Positions 34,541 to 42,940 of a stretch of DNA of 64,000 bases are shown piece by piece. The stretch comes from Amycolatopsis antarctica. Lineage in GTDB: Bacteria > Actinomycetota > Actinomycetes > Mycobacteriales > Pseudonocardiaceae. How positions within the stretch are numbered: position 1 is the stretch's first letter; each line of letters starts with the position of its first letter. A program made the translations under genes and the position numbers. The DNA lies in the NCBI RefSeq assembly GCF_002262875.1, contig NZ_NKYE01000022.1, positions 38,655-102,654 of the forward strand, written 5' to 3'. The notes under the pieces were generated by a model, which saw only the letters and a program-made list of their open reading frames with translations, did not search any database and had not been told where the DNA came from.

Positions 34541-35005
34541 ATGAAGAAGGCATTGCACTGGCTCGTCGCGAAACCCTCCCGCTGGGGGCCCGCGATCGGC
34601 GTCTTCGTCATCCTCGCGGTGATCGGCTCGGTGGGCGGGGCACCGAAGACCCCGGCACCGGCGGCAGCGCCACCGGTGCCGGTCACGGCGACCGCAACCG
34701 TCGACGCCGCCCCCGCCGCGGTAGCCCCCGCACCGGTCGCGTCACCCGTGCCCGTGCCCGTGGCCTCCGCCGTACCGGCCGCGCTGATCACGGTTCCCGA
34801 CGTGTCCGGCATGAACCACCAGGCCGCGCAGGACACCATGCAGGCCGCCGGTCTCTACAACCTGCGCGAGGTCGACGGCGGCGGCCAAGGCCGCATGCTG
34901 ATCAACGACCGCAACTGGGTGCAGACGGGACAGGACCCAGAACCCGGAGCGACCGTATCGGCGGACACCGTGATCACCCTGACCGCTGTGAAGCAGGGCG
35001 AGTAG
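34541..35005 (+). CDS. Membrane-anchored PASTA-domain protein
   Basis: A 154-residue protein. Residues ~1-30 contain a membrane segment (WGPAIGVFVILAVIGSV), residues ~33-85 are an Ala/Pro/Val linker, and the C-terminal ~65 residues are one PASTA domain ('VPDVSGMNHQAAQDTMQAAGLYNL...PEPGATVSADTVITLTAV'). PASTA domains bind peptidoglycan fragments, so it probably faces the cell wall. There is no kinase or transpeptidase part. AAGGA 5 bp before the ATG fixes the start. It is convergent with yjbQ. Confidence 0.88.
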   Translation: MKKALHWLVAKPSRWGPAIGVFVILAVIGSVGGAPKTPAPAAAPPVPVTATATVDAAPAAVAPAPVASPVPVPVASAVPAALITVPDVSGMNHQAAQDTMQAAGLYNLREVDGGGQGRMLINDRNWVQTGQDPEPGATVSADTVITLTAVKQGE

Positions 35006-35014
35006 CCGCCCCGG

Positions 35015-35425
35015 TCAGCCGCGCAGGTAGCTGAACCGCACCCGCCGGACGGGGTTGTCCACATTGGTGTCCACCAGGCACACCGACTGCCAGGTGCCCA
35101 GCGCCAGTATCCCGCCGAGCACCGGCACACTCGCGTACGGCGCGACCAGGGCGGGTACCACGTGGTCGCGTCCGTGACCGGGGGTGCCGTGCTGGTGCCG
35201 CCAGCGTCCGTCGCGGGGGAGCAGGTCGTCCAGCGCGGCGAGCAGGTCGTCGTCGCTGCCGGCACCGACCTCCAGCACGGCCAGTCCGGCGGTCGCGTGC
35301 GGCACCCAGACGTGTAGCAGGCCGTCCTCCGCGTCGGCCTCGCCGAGGAAGCGCTCCGCGTCCTTGGTCAGATCGTGCACCACCGCGGTCGTGCCGGTCC
35401 GGACCTCGATCTCCGTGGAGTACAT
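35015..35425 (-). CDS. YjbQ family protein (secondary thiamine-phosphate synthase-like)
   Basis: A 136-residue UPF0047/YjbQ protein. 'GLLHVWVPHATAGLAVLEVGAG' carries the conserved HATAGL motif. 'RDHVVPALVAPYASVPVLGGILALGTWQSVCLVDTN' contains the second conserved region, including the GTWQ motif. Weak thiamine-phosphate synthase activity is known for the family, but the main role is unclear. The ATG at 35425 follows GGAAG. The response regulator gene lies 34 bp upstream on the same strand. Confidence 0.92.
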   Translation of the reverse strand: MYSTEIEVRTGTTAVVHDLTKDAERFLGEADAEDGLLHVWVPHATAGLAVLEVGAGSDDDLLAALDDLLPRDGRWRHQHGTPGHGRDHVVPALVAPYASVPVLGGILALGTWQSVCLVDTNVDNPVRRVRFSYLRG

Positions 35426-35459
35426 GGCTTCCACGGTAACGGCGGCCCCTTCGCCCCGC

Positions 35460-36104
35460 TCAGGACCGCAGGTAGCGCAGGACCGCCAGCACCCGCCTGT
35501 TGTCGCCATCGGACCGGTGCAGACCCAGCTTGCCGAACATGCTGGTGACGTACTTCTCCACCGACCCGGGCGACAGGAACAGCGTGGCGGCGATCGCGGT
35601 GTTGGAACGGCCCTCCGCCATCAACTCCAGCACCTCACGCTCCCGGGGGGTCAACGTGGCCAGCTCGCCGGAACGCCGGGACGCGCCGAGCAGACCACTG
35701 ACCACCTCGGGGTCGAGCACTGTCTCACCGTCGGCCACCCGGCGCAGCGCGGCCACGAAGTCCGAGACCTCGGCGACCCGGTCCTTGAGCAGATAGCCGA
35801 CACCGCCTGCCTGATCGGCCAGCAACTCCGCCGCGTACCGGGTCTCGATGTACTGGGAGAACAGCAGGATCGCCGGCCGTGGCTCGCGGGTACGCAGGGC
35901 CAGCGCGGCACGCAGACCCTCGTCGGAGTGCGTCGGCGGCATCCGGATGTCCACCACCGACACGTCCGGCCGAAGCTCGGCGACGGCCGAGGTCAGCCGT
36001 TCCGCGTCCGGCACGGCGGCCACCACCTCGTGCCCGCGCAGGGTCAGCAGTTCCGCCAGGCCCTCCCGCAGCACGGCCGAGTCCTCGGCGATCACCACCC
36101 GCAT
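35460..36104 (-). CDS. NarL/FixJ-family response regulator
   Basis: A 214-residue regulator. The receiver domain (1-~120) has the acidic pair ED near residue 8, the phosphoacceptor Asp in 'VSVVDIRMPP' and Lys in 'YLLKD'. The C-terminal LuxR-type helix-turn-helix is 'LTPREREVLELMAEGRSNTAIAATLFLSPGSVEKYVTSMFGKLGL'. It overlaps the 3' end of the histidine kinase gene by about 13 bp, so the pair is translationally coupled. The target genes are unknown. An in-frame GTG three codons upstream is an alternative start. Confidence 0.94.
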   Translation of the reverse strand: MRVVIAEDSAVLREGLAELLTLRGHEVVAAVPDAERLTSAVAELRPDVSVVDIRMPPTHSDEGLRAALALRTREPRPAILLFSQYIETRYAAELLADQAGGVGYLLKDRVAEVSDFVAALRRVADGETVLDPEVVSGLLGASRRSGELATLTPREREVLELMAEGRSNTAIAATLFLSPGSVEKYVTSMFGKLGLHRSDGDNRRVLAVLRYLRS

Positions 36105-37432
36105 CCGCCCCACCCCTTCGATCGCGCGAACCCTCGCGGCGCGGCGGCGGCCTCCTGCCGTCCGTCCGGGATCGCGATGGTCACCACCGTCGGGCCACCG
36201 GCCGGGCTGTGCACGTCCAGCCGGCCGTCCACCGTGCCCACTCTGCGCACCAGCCCGTCGAGCCCGCCACCGGGGACGAGGCGGGCCCCGCCATGGCCCT
36301 CGTCGGTCACGGTCAGCACCAGGTCACCACCGGCCTCCCGGACGAGGACGCGCACGGCGACCGCGCCCGCGTGTTTCGCCGCGTTGGCAAGCAGTTCCAC
36401 CGCTGCGAAGTACAGGATCGTCTCCACCGCGGCGGCCGGTCGGTGCGCGGGCCGGACGTCCACCGTGACCCCGGCCGCCGACTGGGAGGCCACAGTGGAC
36501 AGTGCTACGCCGAGCCCGGCGTCGAGCCCGGCCGGGCGGATTCCCCTTGCCAGGTCCCGAAGTTCGGTCAGCGTGCGGGTGGCGCCGCCGTGTGCGGCGG
36601 TGACCAGTGCCCGTACCTGGTCGAGGTCCACGTTCCCGGCGCCGAGGGCGTCCCTGGCGATCCCCAGCTTCATCGCGACGGCCACCAGATGTGCCTGCGC
36701 CCCGTCGTGCAGGTCGCGCTCGATGCGCCGCAGGCGTTCCGCCGCGTCGTCCACCGCCCCGGCACGACTGCGCTCCAGTTCCCGTACGCGCGCCGAGAGC
36801 GTCGCGGGGCCGAGCAGGCCGCGCACCGGCAGCCGGTCGACGAAGGCGATGCCGTGCAGCACCCACGGCACCGCCAGCAACGTCAGCAGGCCCGCTCCGG
36901 CCAGCGGCAGCGAGGCGAGCCAGGTGCCGGTGCGCAGGTCGAACACCGGCAGCACCGCCCCGTCGAGCAGGAACCACCACAGCGGGTAGGTCGCCGCCGC
37001 GGCGCCGAAGACCAGCGGGTAGACCGTCAGCGCCAGCCCGGCCAGCGACATCGGCACCCGCAGCAGCAGGTACGCGACCGCCCGCCAGCTCGCCGGCTCA
37101 CCCAGCCGGTTCCCGGTCCACTTGCCGATTCCCGGTTCGAGCGGCCGCAGCACGGGTGGCGGTACGGCGATGCCGAGCAACGGGCCGGCGAGCGTGCGGT
37201 GGAGCCGTCCGGCCAGCCGCGCGCCGCGCAGGGTGCCCGCCAGCAGCGCGATGCCCGCCAGTACCGGGCTGAACAGCACACCGAGCGCGAACCCGGCGAC
37301 GAGGGCGCACAGGCACAGCAGCGCCACCGGCACGCCCAGCAGGACCCAGGCGAACTCGGACGCCGTGCGCCGCCGGAACGGCTCGCGCACCGCCCGGCGC
37401 GCGTACCGGGTGATCGTCGCCTTCGGGTCCAC
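36092..37432 (-). CDS. Sensor histidine kinase (HisKA_3, NarL-type system)
   Basis: A 446-residue kinase. The N-terminal half has about five membrane segments ('FAWVLLGVPVALLCLCALVAGFALGVL' to 'LLTLLAVPWVLHGIAFV'), resembling the actinobacterial 'putative sensor' domain. The HisKA_3 phosphoacceptor is in 'RRIERDLHDGAQAHLVAVAMKLGIA', followed by an HATPase with N-box 'ELLANAAKHAGA' and G-box 'DEGHGG...GGGLDGL'. It should phosphorylate the overlapping response regulator in response to an envelope signal. The GTG start has CAGACT 7 bp upstream, consistent with a leaderless mRNA. It is divergent from the alpha/beta hydrolase gene. Confidence 0.92.
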   Translation of the reverse strand: MDPKATITRYARRAVREPFRRRTASEFAWVLLGVPVALLCLCALVAGFALGVLFSPVLAGIALLAGTLRGARLAGRLHRTLAGPLLGIAVPPPVLRPLEPGIGKWTGNRLGEPASWRAVAYLLLRVPMSLAGLALTVYPLVFGAAAATYPLWWFLLDGAVLPVFDLRTGTWLASLPLAGAGLLTLLAVPWVLHGIAFVDRLPVRGLLGPATLSARVRELERSRAGAVDDAAERLRRIERDLHDGAQAHLVAVAMKLGIARDALGAGNVDLDQVRALVTAAHGGATRTLTELRDLARGIRPAGLDAGLGVALSTVASQSAAGVTVDVRPAHRPAAAVETILYFAAVELLANAAKHAGAVAVRVLVREAGGDLVLTVTDEGHGGARLVPGGGLDGLVRRVGTVDGRLDVHSPAGGPTVVTIAIPDGRQEAAAAPRGFARSKGWGGCGW

Positions 37433-37543
37433 GGCGCCAGTCTGCCGGGCCCGTCCCGGCCGCGGTATCCGGTCAACCCGGTACCGTCGCGGGCGCACGG
37501 CGCGCGTCACGCGGCCGTCGCCGACGATCGAAGGGGTACCGCC

Positions 37544-38257
37544 ATCACCGCGCAGCCGTCCGCCTCGCGAACGATCTCCTACGGCGAGCACGCCAGCCAG
37601 TTCGTCCACGAGTGGCTGCCCGCGGGCCCTCCCCGGGCGGCGGTGGCGATGCTGCACGGCGGCTGGTGGCGGGCCGAGTACGACCTGCACCTGATGGACG
37701 CCATCTGCGCCGACCTCGCCGGGCGCGGGCTGCTGGTGTGGAACATCGAGTACCGGCGGATCGAGGGCGACGGCGGTGGCTGGCCGACCACTCTCGACGA
37801 CGTGCTGTCCTGCGTGTCCACGATGCCGGTACCCGCGGGTGCGCCGACGACGGCGATCGGCCACTCCGCGGGCGGGCACCTGGCGCTGCTGGCAGGCGCG
37901 CACGGCGCGGTGGACGACGTGGTGGCTCTCGCCCCGATCACCGACCCGGCCCGGTGCTTCCGGGAAGGCATCGGCGGGACCGCGCCGGTGCTGTTCACCG
38001 GCGGCGAGCCCGACGATCGACCGGAGACCTACCGCGCGGCGACCCCGCCGGCGAAGCAGCCCGCGGGGCACCGGCTGGTGGTGCACGGAGACGCCGACTG
38101 CAGCGTGCCCGTGGTACACAGCCGGGACTACGTGGCCGCCGCCGAACCGCCCGCCGAGTACCTGGAGGTCTCCGGCGCCGATCACTTCGCCGTGATCGAC
38201 CCGGCGCACCCGCTCTGGCAGCGGGTGGTGTCCTGGATGGACCGCGAGCGCGGTTAG
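37544..38257 (+). CDS. Alpha/beta hydrolase (kynurenine-formamidase-like), apparent ATC start
   Basis: A 237-residue alpha/beta hydrolase. 'AMLHGGWWRAEYDLHLMDAICADLAGRG' is the oxyanion HGGxW motif, 'TAIGHSAGGHLALLAG' the nucleophile Ser, 'VVHGDADCSVPV' the Asp and 'SGADHFAVID' the His. The HGGWW form resembles formamidase/carboxylesterase types. No ATG, GTG or TTG lies in frame near the expected N-terminus. An AAGGGG ribosome site sits 7 bp before ATC at 37544, where the protein sequence naturally begins (ITAQPSAS...). Either ATC is used or the start codon was lost. Confidence 0.8.
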   Translation: MTAQPSASRTISYGEHASQFVHEWLPAGPPRAAVAMLHGGWWRAEYDLHLMDAICADLAGRGLLVWNIEYRRIEGDGGGWPTTLDDVLSCVSTMPVPAGAPTTAIGHSAGGHLALLAGAHGAVDDVVALAPITDPARCFREGIGGTAPVLFTGGEPDDRPETYRAATPPAKQPAGHRLVVHGDADCSVPVVHSRDYVAAAEPPAEYLEVSGADHFAVIDPAHPLWQRVVSWMDRERG

Positions 38258-38472
38258 AGCGTGTCCGGCTCGCCCCGGCGGATCGCCTCGTCCTCGCGGG
38301 CCCGCTGGCCGGCTTCGCGCATCTCGATCACGTCGGTGAGCCACTCGCCGGTCTCCCTGGCGATGTCGCGGACCGCGCCGGTGACGATGGTGGCGATGTT
38401 GCCGATGTGCGTGGCGGCCGACTCGGTGAGTTCCTGCACCGTGTCCTTGCCGCTCTCGAACTGACCGACCAT
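38254..38472 (-). CDS. Conserved small hypothetical protein
   Basis: A 72-residue mainly helical protein (MVGQFESGKDTVQELTESAA...WLTDVIEMREAGQRAREDEAIRRGEPD) with an amphipathic middle and charged C-terminus. No signal peptide or motif is recognised. The stop overlaps that of the convergent hydrolase gene by 4 bp. It lies just downstream of the desaturase gene on the same strand with a 12-bp gap, so it may be the last gene of the desaturase operon. Function unknown. Confidence 0.65.
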   Translation of the reverse strand: MVGQFESGKDTVQELTESAATHIGNIATIVTGAVRDIARETGEWLTDVIEMREAGQRAREDEAIRRGEPDTL

Positions 38473-38484
38473 GACTGCTCGTTC

Positions 38485-39609
38485 CTATGCCGCGGAGAGT
38501 TGCCTGTCCCGGTCCACGGTACGGGGCGCCTTCGGCTCACGGGGCGCGCCGTTCCACGGCAGGGCCAGCTTGATCAGCTTCTTCGCCACCTGGCCGAGCT
38601 GGCGGTGCAGCGGGCCGGTGTTGTAGGGCAGGCCGTACTTCTCGCAGATCGCCCGCACCTCACCGGCGATCTGCGGGTAGCGGCGAGCGGGGATGTCCGG
38701 GAACAGGTGGTGCTCGATCTGGTGCGAGAGATTGCCGGAGAGCACATGGAACAGCGTGCCGCCGGAGATGTTGGCGGAGCCGAGGATCTGCCGCAGGTAC
38801 CACTGGCCGCGTGATTCGTTCTCCGTCTCCTCCTCGGTGAAGCTCTCCACGTCGGCGGGGAAGTGCCCGCAGAAGATGATGCTGAACGCCCACAGGTTCC
38901 GGGTGAGGTTGGCTGTGGCGTTGCCGAGGAAGGTCAACGGCGCGAGCGGTCCGGTGAGCAGCGGGAACAGGACGTAGTCCTTGCCGACCTGCCTGCCGGC
39001 CTTGCGGACCATCCTGGCGATGACGTCCTTGTTGTCCGACCACTTGCGCTCCCCGGTGACGATCCGGTCGAACTCCAGGTCGTGCAGCATGACGCCCCAC
39101 TGGAAGACGAACGCCAGCGCGAGCGCGTAGGCCGGATTGCCGAGGTAGTACGGGTGCCACTTCTGCGCCGGGTCGATGCGCAGGATCCCGTAACCGATGT
39201 CGCGGTCCTTGTCCAGGATGTTGGTGTACGTGTGGTGCATGTAGTTGTGCGAGTGCCGCCAGTTCTCGCCCGGCGTCACGTTGTCCCACTCGAACTTGTT
39301 GGAGCTCAGCGCGGGGTCACGGGTCCAGTCGTACTGGCCGTGCATCACGTTGTGGCCGATCTCCATGTTGTCCAGGATCTTCGACAGGGAGAGCGCGCCG
39401 ACCCCGGCGATCCAGGCGGGCGGGAAGAACCCGGCGAACAGCAGTCCGCGGCCGACGACCTCGAGTGCCCGCTGGGCCTTGATCACGTCCTGGATGTAGT
39501 CGACGTCCTCGGCGCCGAGGTCGGTGACCACGCGCTGGCGCAGTTCGTCGAGCTCGCGGCCGAACTCCTCGACCTGTCGCGGGGTGAGTCGGTCCTGCAG
39601 TCCGGTCAT
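38485..39609 (-). CDS. Membrane fatty-acyl-CoA desaturase (DesA3-like)
   Basis: A 374-residue di-iron desaturase. The three histidine boxes are present: 'GHNVMHGQ', 'HSHNYMHHTYTN' and 'HQIEHHLFP'. Membrane segments flank them ('VVGRGLLFAGFFPPAWIAGVGAL', 'LGNPAYALALAFVFQWGVML'). It should introduce a double bond (probably delta-9) into acyl-CoA, using electrons from the ferredoxin reductase gene 54 bp upstream on the same strand. The two match the mycobacterial DesA3/Rv3230c pair. GAGGAG precedes the ATG at 39609. Confidence 0.94.
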   Translation of the reverse strand: MTGLQDRLTPRQVEEFGRELDELRQRVVTDLGAEDVDYIQDVIKAQRALEVVGRGLLFAGFFPPAWIAGVGALSLSKILDNMEIGHNVMHGQYDWTRDPALSSNKFEWDNVTPGENWRHSHNYMHHTYTNILDKDRDIGYGILRIDPAQKWHPYYLGNPAYALALAFVFQWGVMLHDLEFDRIVTGERKWSDNKDVIARMVRKAGRQVGKDYVLFPLLTGPLAPLTFLGNATANLTRNLWAFSIIFCGHFPADVESFTEEETENESRGQWYLRQILGSANISGGTLFHVLSGNLSHQIEHHLFPDIPARRYPQIAGEVRAICEKYGLPYNTGPLHRQLGQVAKKLIKLALPWNGAPREPKAPRTVDRDRQLSAA

Positions 39610-39663
39610 CGTCGGTACTCCTCGTCGATCGAAAGCGTGCTGGGAAGGTCGGCGTGGTGGCGG

Positions 39664-40779
39664 TCAGGCGTCGATGTCGACGTCGCCCACCGGCACGGAG
39701 ATGCAGAGCTGGATCTCCACGCCCTCGTCCTCGGACAGCTCGCCCGAGCGCGCGTCACGCACGCGACCGCTCTTCTTGATCTTGGTGCAGGAGAAGCAGA
39801 TCCCCATGCGGCAGCCGTGTTCCGGGCTCAGCCCGGCGTCCTCGGCCTGTTCCAGCAGCGGGTGACCGGTGTTGCCGATCTCCTTGCCGCTGCGGGAGAA
39901 GCGGACGGTGCCGGTGGCCTTGTCCGGGTCGATGTCGAGCGGCGGGGGACTGAACTCCTCGGTGTGCAGCCGTTCACCGACGCCCTCGTTCTCGAAGGCC
40001 TCGCGGACGGCGTTCATCAGCGGGGTGGGCCCGCACAGGTAGGTCTGCGCGGTGCGGAACCAGGGTGCCGCCCGATCCAGGTGCTCCGGGGTGAACAGGC
40101 CGTGCAGGTCCGCGCCGGTCCCGGTGTCGGTGTCCTCGGCGGTGTGCCCGATGACGACGCGCACGTTCGGCCGGGCGGCGGCCAGCGCGTCCAGTTCCGC
40201 GCGGTAGAGCACTTCGCGCCGGTCGTTGGCGTAGTGCAGGAAGGCGATGTCGCCGCTGTACCCCTCGTCGGTGAGCGTGCGCAGCATCGACAGCACGGGG
40301 GTGATCCCGCTGCCGCCGCTGACCAGCAGGATCCGTTCCGGCCGGGCGGCGGGCACGGTGAAGTCGCCGTCCGGCTGGGACAGGCCGAGCACGGTCCCGG
40401 GCATGGCGTGCTCGTGCAGGTGACGGGAGACCAGGCCGTCCGGGGCGGCCTTGATCGTGAGTTCGACCGAGCCGTTCGCGTACTGCGAGCAGGCGGGCGA
40501 GTAGCAGCGGGTGCGCCGCACGCCGTCGATGTCCACCGTGACCCGGACGTACTGGCCGGCGGTGAATCCGCGCCATGCCCGGCTGGGCCGGACAGTGAGG
40601 GTCACGGTGCCCTCCGTCTGCCGCCGGACGTCGGTGACGACGCCGCGGATCTCGTTGCGTACCAGCATCGGGTCGACCAGTTCGAGATAGCGGTCGACTC
40701 CGTGCGGGGTGAGCAGCGCCTCCGCGATCGAGGCGATCGTCCTGGCACCCTTGCGGGCGCGGGGCAGAAGCGTGGTCAT
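39664..40779 (-). CDS. Ferredoxin reductase (2Fe-2S, FAD), desaturase electron donor
   Basis: A 371-residue flavoprotein. An FAD domain has 'TRCYSPACS' (RxYS) after 'WRGFTAGQYVRV', an NAD domain has 'LLVSGGSGITPVLSML' and 'YLCGPTPLMNAV', and the C-terminal plant-type ferredoxin domain has cysteines in 'EHGCRMGICFSCTK' and 'QLCIS' for a 2Fe-2S cluster. It passes electrons from NAD(P)H to the adjacent desaturase, as Rv3230c does for DesA3. GGAGGTGCC before the ATG at 40779 is an excellent ribosome site. It is divergent from the TetR gene. Confidence 0.95.
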   Translation of the reverse strand: MTTLLPRARKGARTIASIAEALLTPHGVDRYLELVDPMLVRNEIRGVVTDVRRQTEGTVTLTVRPSRAWRGFTAGQYVRVTVDIDGVRRTRCYSPACSQYANGSVELTIKAAPDGLVSRHLHEHAMPGTVLGLSQPDGDFTVPAARPERILLVSGGSGITPVLSMLRTLTDEGYSGDIAFLHYANDRREVLYRAELDALAAARPNVRVVIGHTAEDTDTGTGADLHGLFTPEHLDRAAPWFRTAQTYLCGPTPLMNAVREAFENEGVGERLHTEEFSPPPLDIDPDKATGTVRFSRSGKEIGNTGHPLLEQAEDAGLSPEHGCRMGICFSCTKIKKSGRVRDARSGELSEDEGVEIQLCISVPVGDVDIDA

Positions 40780-40859
40780 GGCACCTCCGAGCCGCGATCG
40801 AGGTCGGTGGGAATCCCGGCGGCCGCACAGGGGAAACATCCCGGAAACAGTGAACAGAT

Positions 40860-40877
40860 GTGCACTATCTAGTGCAC
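40860..40877. promoter_or_regulatory. Perfect 18-bp operator palindrome between the desaturase operon and TetR gene
   Basis: GTGCACTA-TC-TAGTGCAC, a perfect 8-bp dyad, in the 190-bp divergent gap. It is 81 bp from the reductase ATG and 93 bp from the TetR start. Symmetry and size suit a TetR dimer, so autoregulation and control of the desaturase operon are likely (inference), analogous to DesT control in Pseudomonas. Confidence 0.72.
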
Positions 40878-40969
40878 GGTACCGCGATCCACCTGTCAAC
40901 TGCCTGCTTCTGTGACGTGGACGACGGCGTACCCACGCATCGGACGGTGGACACACGTACTCTGTGGGG

Positions 40970-41647
40970 GTGCCGACGAAGCCAGCCGAGTCAACAGCCG
41001 CTGCGGCCGGTCCGGGTGTCCCGGAGCCGGCCACCAGGCAGGAACGCAAGCAGCGCACCCGCCGCGCGCTGCTCGACGCCGCGCTCGAACTGCTCGCCGA
41101 CCGCGGTTTCGGCAGCCTGAGCCTGCGCGAGGTGACCAAGCTGGCCGGCATCGTGCCGACGGCGTTCTACCGGCACTTCACCTCGATGGAGGAACTCGGC
41201 ATCACGCTCGTCGACGAGTCGATGCGCTCCCTGCGGGCGATGATGCGGGCCGCGCGCAGCGAACCGGCGGCCTCATCCGACGCGATCCGTGCCTCGGTGA
41301 CCACCCTGCACGAGCACGTGCGCGCCCAGGAGGACCACTTCCGCTTCCTCACCCGCGAGCGCTACGGCGGCTCCGGGGCCGTCCAGCGGGCGATCGGCAC
41401 CGAACTCCGGCTCTTCGGCAGCGAACTGGCCGTCGATCTGGCCCGCTTCGAGGGCTTCCGGGCGTGGTCCACCGAGGATCTGCACATGATGGCCGACCTC
41501 ATCGTCACGGCCATGCTGGCGACGGTGCTGGAGTTGATCGAGTCCCGGCCGCGCGACGATGAGACCGACCGGCGCATCATGCGCACGGCCGAGAACCGGT
41601 TGCGCCTGCTCATGCTGGGCGTGCCGCACTGGCGCAGCCGCCGCTGA
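40970..41647 (+). CDS. TetR-family regulator of the desaturase operon
   Basis: A 225-residue TetR protein. The N-terminal helix-turn-helix lies in 'RTRRALLDAALELLADRGFGSLSLREVTKLAGIVPTAFYRHFTSMEEL' (residues ~25-75). The C-terminal helical ligand domain is typical of regulators of lipid genes. It is divergent from the ferredoxin reductase/desaturase genes, with a perfect palindrome between. TACTCT at 40958-40963 is exactly 7 bp before the GTG at 40970, so a leaderless transcript starting there is favoured over the GTG at 40964. The ligand is probably an acyl-CoA, by analogy. Confidence 0.9.
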   Translation: MPTKPAESTAAAAGPGVPEPATRQERKQRTRRALLDAALELLADRGFGSLSLREVTKLAGIVPTAFYRHFTSMEELGITLVDESMRSLRAMMRAARSEPAASSDAIRASVTTLHEHVRAQEDHFRFLTRERYGGSGAVQRAIGTELRLFGSELAVDLARFEGFRAWSTEDLHMMADLIVTAMLATVLELIESRPRDDETDRRIMRTAENRLRLLMLGVPHWRSRR

Positions 41648-41733
41648 CCGTTTCGCCCGGTTGCCCCGCTCCCGCCGTACGGCCGCTGCCATCCGCGTGA
41701 TCGACGGCGCGCCGGGTCACACGGCCGTGGTAG

Positions 41734-41743
41734 ACCTTAAGGT
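41734..41743. promoter_or_regulatory. Short palindrome upstream of pntAA
   Basis: ACCTTAAGGT, a perfect 10-bp dyad, 61 bp before the pntAA start. It lies in an AT-richer stretch that probably holds the operon promoter. It is a candidate operator only. Confidence 0.35.
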
Positions 41744-41803
41744 GATCTAGGTAACACTCGGGTCGATCGCGCCGGTCGCACGGTGGGGCGAGGAGGTCGC
41801 GTG

Positions 41804-42940
41804 GTGACGGAATCCCGGCAGGACGAACCCCGGCAGCAGGACGAGCCCAGGCCACTGAGTGTCGGGGTGGTCCGCGAGTCGGTACCGGGCGAGCGCCGGG
41901 TCGCGCTCGTTCCCGGCAGTATTCCCCGGCTGACCCGGCGCGGCCTGCGAGTCGTCGTCGAGTCCGGTGCGGGCGAGGACGCCCACCTGCCGGACGAGCT
42001 GTACGAGCGGGCCGGCGCGCACATCGGCGATGCCTGGTCCGCCGACGTCGTGCTCACCGTCGCGCCGCCCACCGAGGCGGAGACCGCCCGGCTGCGCCAC
42101 GGGACCGTGCTCCTCGGCTTTCTCGCCCCACTGTCCAATGTGGATGGAGTGAAGGCGTTGGAGGCGGCCGGGGTGCTCGCGTTCGCAGTGGAGTCGGTGC
42201 CCCGGATCTCCCGTGCACAGGCCATGGACGCGCTGTCCTCGCAGAGCAGCGTCGCCGGGTACCGGGCGACGCTGCTGGCCGCCCAGCGGCTCACCCGGTT
42301 CTTCCCGATGCTCACCACGGCCGCGGGCACCGTCCCGCCGGCGAAGGTGCTGGTGCTCGGTGCGGGGGTCGCCGGGTTGCAGGCACTCGCCACGGCGAAA
42401 CGGCTCGGTGCGCAGCCGACCGGCTACGACGTTCGTCCGGAGGTCGCCGAGCAGGTGCGGTCGGTCGGCGCACAATGGCTCGACCTCGGCATCGAGGCCG
42501 TCGGCGAGGGCGGGTACGCCCGGGAACTCGGTGCGGAGGAACGCGCCGAGCAGAAGCGCAGGCTCACCGAGTCGATCACCGGCTTCGACGTGGTGATCAC
42601 CACGGCGCTGGTCCCCGGCCGCACCGCACCGGTACTGGTCACCGCCGAGGCCGTGCGCGGGATGCCGACCGGCGCCGTCGTGGTGGACCTGGCGGGCGAG
42701 TCCGGCGGGAACTGCGAGCTGACCGAGCCGGGACGGGAGGTCGTCGTCCACGAGGTGACGATCTGCTCACCGCTCAACCTGCCCGCCGACATGCCCGCGC
42801 ACGCCAGTGAGCTCTACGCCCGGAACCTGACCGAACTGCTCGAACTGCTGACCGACGACGAGGGACGGCTCGCGATCGACGCGAACGACGAGATCGTGGC
42901 GGGCGCCCGCGTGACCGGCCAGTACAGGGAGGAGGCGTGA
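41804..42940 (+). CDS. pntAA: NAD(P) transhydrogenase subunit alpha, part 1 (NAD-binding)
   Basis: A 378-residue soluble subunit (domain I) of the proton-translocating transhydrogenase. Features are 'SVGVVRESVPGERRVALVP' (alanine dehydrogenase/PNT N-terminus), 'SSQSSVAGYRATLLAAQRL', the NAD fold 'VLVLGAGVAGLQALATAKRLGA' and 'VVDLAGESGGNCELT'. It binds NADH and passes hydride to PntB-bound NADP. AGGAGG 7 bp before the GTG at 41804 sets the start. It is the first gene of a three-gene operon, joined to pntAB by a TGATG overlap. Confidence 0.95.
   Translation: MTESRQDEPRQQDEPRPLSVGVVRESVPGERRVALVPGSIPRLTRRGLRVVVESGAGEDAHLPDELYERAGAHIGDAWSADVVLTVAPPTEAETARLRHGTVLLGFLAPLSNVDGVKALEAAGVLAFAVESVPRISRAQAMDALSSQSSVAGYRATLLAAQRLTRFFPMLTTAAGTVPPAKVLVLGAGVAGLQALATAKRLGAQPTGYDVRPEVAEQVRSVGAQWLDLGIEAVGEGGYARELGAEERAEQKRRLTESITGFDVVITTALVPGRTAPVLVTAEAVRGMPTGAVVVDLAGESGGNCELTEPGREVVVHEVTICSPLNLPADMPAHASELYARNLTELLELLTDDEGRLAIDANDEIVAGARVTGQYREEA

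Noticed and set aside
35879..38257. A 792-codon plus-strand frame running across the histidine kinase into the alpha/beta hydrolase
   Set aside because: Only its last ~237 codons have protein-like sequence; the rest is antisense to the two-component genes. I annotate only the hydrolase part and discuss its missing start.
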